The notes beneath the pieces were generated by a model. The model made no database searches. It saw nothing but the letters and a program-made list of their open reading frames with translations, and was not told the DNA's origin. This document shows, in pieces, positions 5,103 to 6,060 of a stretch of DNA of 6,060 nt. Numbering within the stretch: the first letter of the stretch is position 1; every line of letters starts with the position of its first letter. The stretch spans positions 1 to 6,060 of the forward strand of contig JAITNA010000072.1 of NCBI GenBank assembly GCA_031290715.1, given 5' to 3'. Both the position numbers and the translations under genes were made by a program. This DNA is from Eubacteriales Family XIII. Incertae Sedis bacterium (GTDB lineage: Bacteria; Bacillota; Clostridia; Peptostreptococcales; Anaerovoracaceae).

Positions 5103-6060
5103 TCTTCATGAACTTCTTTTTTGCCCGAGCCTGTCAGCCGGTCTTTGATCTTTTTCGCGGCGATCCGGCCCTTGCGTTTGATCACGGTCTTGAGCACCGG
5201 GGCTTTGATATCCTCCCATGCGACGCCCGCGCCGTCGTATTTGCGTTCGAGCGCGATCGCGTCAAACTTGCATTTCGTCACGCACTGCCCGCAGCCGACG
5301 CAGAGAAATTCGTCGCGGACCACAGCGCCGCAGCCAAGGCAGCGTTCCGTTTCCTTTTTTACCTGTTCTTCGGTGAACGTGCCGCGCCCATCCCGGAATC
5401 GCGCCGCGTCCGCCGCGTCTTCCCGCGGAGCCCGCTGCCGCGGCGTATTGTCAAAGCCCTCGATCACGGCGCTTTCCTTGTCGAGCGATTTGTATTCCCG
5501 CCGGTCGCGCCCGATCACCAAATCCTGTCCTTTTTGGACGAAGCGGTGGATCGAAATCGCGCCCTCTTTGCCCATCGCAATCGCGTCGATGGCAAACTTC
5601 GGCCCCGAAAGCGCGTCGCCGCCGATGAAGATATCCGGCTCATCCGATTGCAGCGTGAAGTCGTCACAGACCGCGGCGCCGTTCGGCCGCAGCGCCGCCC
5701 TGCTCCCTTCGAGCAGCCCGTCCCATTCGGCCGATTGCCCGACGGACAAAAGCACATGGTCGGCGGCTACGGTAATCGTTTCACGCTCATCATACCGCGG
5801 CGCAAACCGGCCCTCCGCGTCAAAAACAGAAACACACTTCATGAATTCGACACCGCAAACCTTACCGTTCTCGGTCAAAATGCGTTTCGGCCCCCGGCCG
5901 TTATTGATCTCAATCGATTCAGAAAAAGCTTCTTCGATTTCCTCCGCAAGCGCGGGCATTTCGTCCCGGCTTTCGAGGCAGTAGATCGCCGTGCTGTCCG
6001 CGCCGCAGCGCACCGCCGACCTCGCGACGTCGATCGCGACATTGCCGCCGCCGATCACAA
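5018..6060 (-). CDS. GltD-like NAD(P)H/FAD oxidoreductase with C-terminal ferredoxin domain (5' end outside window)
   Basis: Only the C-terminal 346 residues are present; the reading frame runs off the right edge. The visible part opens with the dinucleotide-binding motif VIGGGNVAIDVARSA, the NAD(P)H-binding Rossmann fold of glutamate-synthase small-subunit-like enzymes. It then has LLSVGQSAEW (103-112) and the FAD-contacting IFIGGDALSGPKFAIDAIAMG (143-163). A cysteine-rich domain follows: C240 and C243 (CLGC), then CVGCGQCVTKC with C253, C256, C259 and C263, a full [4Fe-4S] motif. A basic region (KTVIKRKGRIAAKKIKDR) precedes the end. Residues 320-346 and the TAG stop come from an inserted 89-bp mobile element, so the native C-terminus is replaced. 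Such proteins move electrons between NAD(P)H, flavin and iron-sulfur partners; the partner here is unknown. It precedes hypA and abgB on the same strand and may head a shared transcript. Confidence 0.9.
   Translation of the reverse strand, partial: VIGGGNVAIDVARSAVRCGADSTAIYCLESRDEMPALAEEIEEAFSESIEINNGRGPKRILTENGKVCGVEFMKCVSVFDAEGRFAPRYDERETITVAADHVLLSVGQSAEWDGLLEGSRAALRPNGAAVCDDFTLQSDEPDIFIGGDALSGPKFAIDAIAMGKEGAISIHRFVQKGQDLVIGRDRREYKSLDKESAVIEGFDNTPRQRAPREDAADAARFRDGRGTFTEEQVKKETERCLGCGAVVRDEFLCVGCGQCVTKCKFDAIALERKYDGAGVAWEDIKAPVLKTVIKRKGRIAAKKIKDRLTGSGKKEVHEECLFRGMRQKPCHSRIRGNDSSFPGGSE
5045..5070. repeat. Palindrome of the ATTCCC-N8-GGGAAT type inside the element
   Basis: GTCATTCCCGC (5045-5055) and GCGGGAATGAC (5060-5070) form an 11-bp stem with a GAAT loop. 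The core ATTCCC-N8-GGGAAT matches the form of the dispersed dRS3-type repeats known from Neisseria. Similar repeats in many bacteria give telltale CHSRIRGND or VIPAFAGMT peptides when translated, and both appear here in different frames. In RNA it would be a stable hairpin between the oxidoreductase and hypA, but no U-run follows. Confidence 0.8.
5103..5110. repeat. Target-site duplication, right copy
   Basis: TCTTCATG directly abuts the right terminal inverted repeat and matches 5006-5013 in all eight bases. Confidence 0.85.

Noticed and set aside
5121..5984. Plus-strand open frame of 287 codons opposite the oxidoreductase
   Set aside because: It is a Ser/Pro-rich translation typical of the complement of GC-rich coding sequence, with no ribosome binding site or domain.

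Overview
The window looks like a chromosomal stretch of a GC-rich anaerobic Firmicute (Clostridia-like). This is inferred from gene content and is not proven. The signs are a YhgE/Pip-family membrane protein divergent from a TetR-family regulator (as in yhgD-yhgE of Bacillus), strong purine-rich ribosome binding sites, and a nickel chaperone HypA next to a GltD-like flavin/iron-sulfur oxidoreductase.

Layout from left to right. Bases 11-147 hold no protein gene. On the minus strand they hold a compact, apparently independent structured RNA of about 120 nt. It has an extended -10 promoter, a perfect 12-bp closing stem starting at the predicted transcription start, two inner helices, and a 10-bp pairing between an apical loop and the 3' tail just before a U-run. 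Bases 188-2470 (minus) encode a 760-residue YhgE/Pip membrane protein. A 130-bp divergent promoter region with repeated operator-like motifs separates it from a TetR-family regulator at 2601-3161 (plus). The regulator converges on the next minus-strand gene with only 17 bp between the stop codons.

The right half is a minus-strand cluster transcribed leftward: the C-terminal part of an NAD(P)H/FAD oxidoreductase with a ferredoxin-like domain (cut by the right edge), then hypA, then an M20-family amidohydrolase like AbgB. The last two are tightly spaced, and a 12-bp tandem repeat at their junction carries the ribosome binding site of the amidohydrolase.

The clearest unusual structure is an 89-bp miniature mobile element at 5014-5102. 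It has perfect 13-bp terminal inverted repeats, an exact 8-bp flanking duplication (TCTTCATG), and an internal ATTCCC-N8-GGGAAT palindrome. It has inserted into the 3' end of the oxidoreductase gene and supplies that protein's last 27 residues and its stop codon. The second notable item is the structured RNA at the left end, which I cannot assign to a known family.
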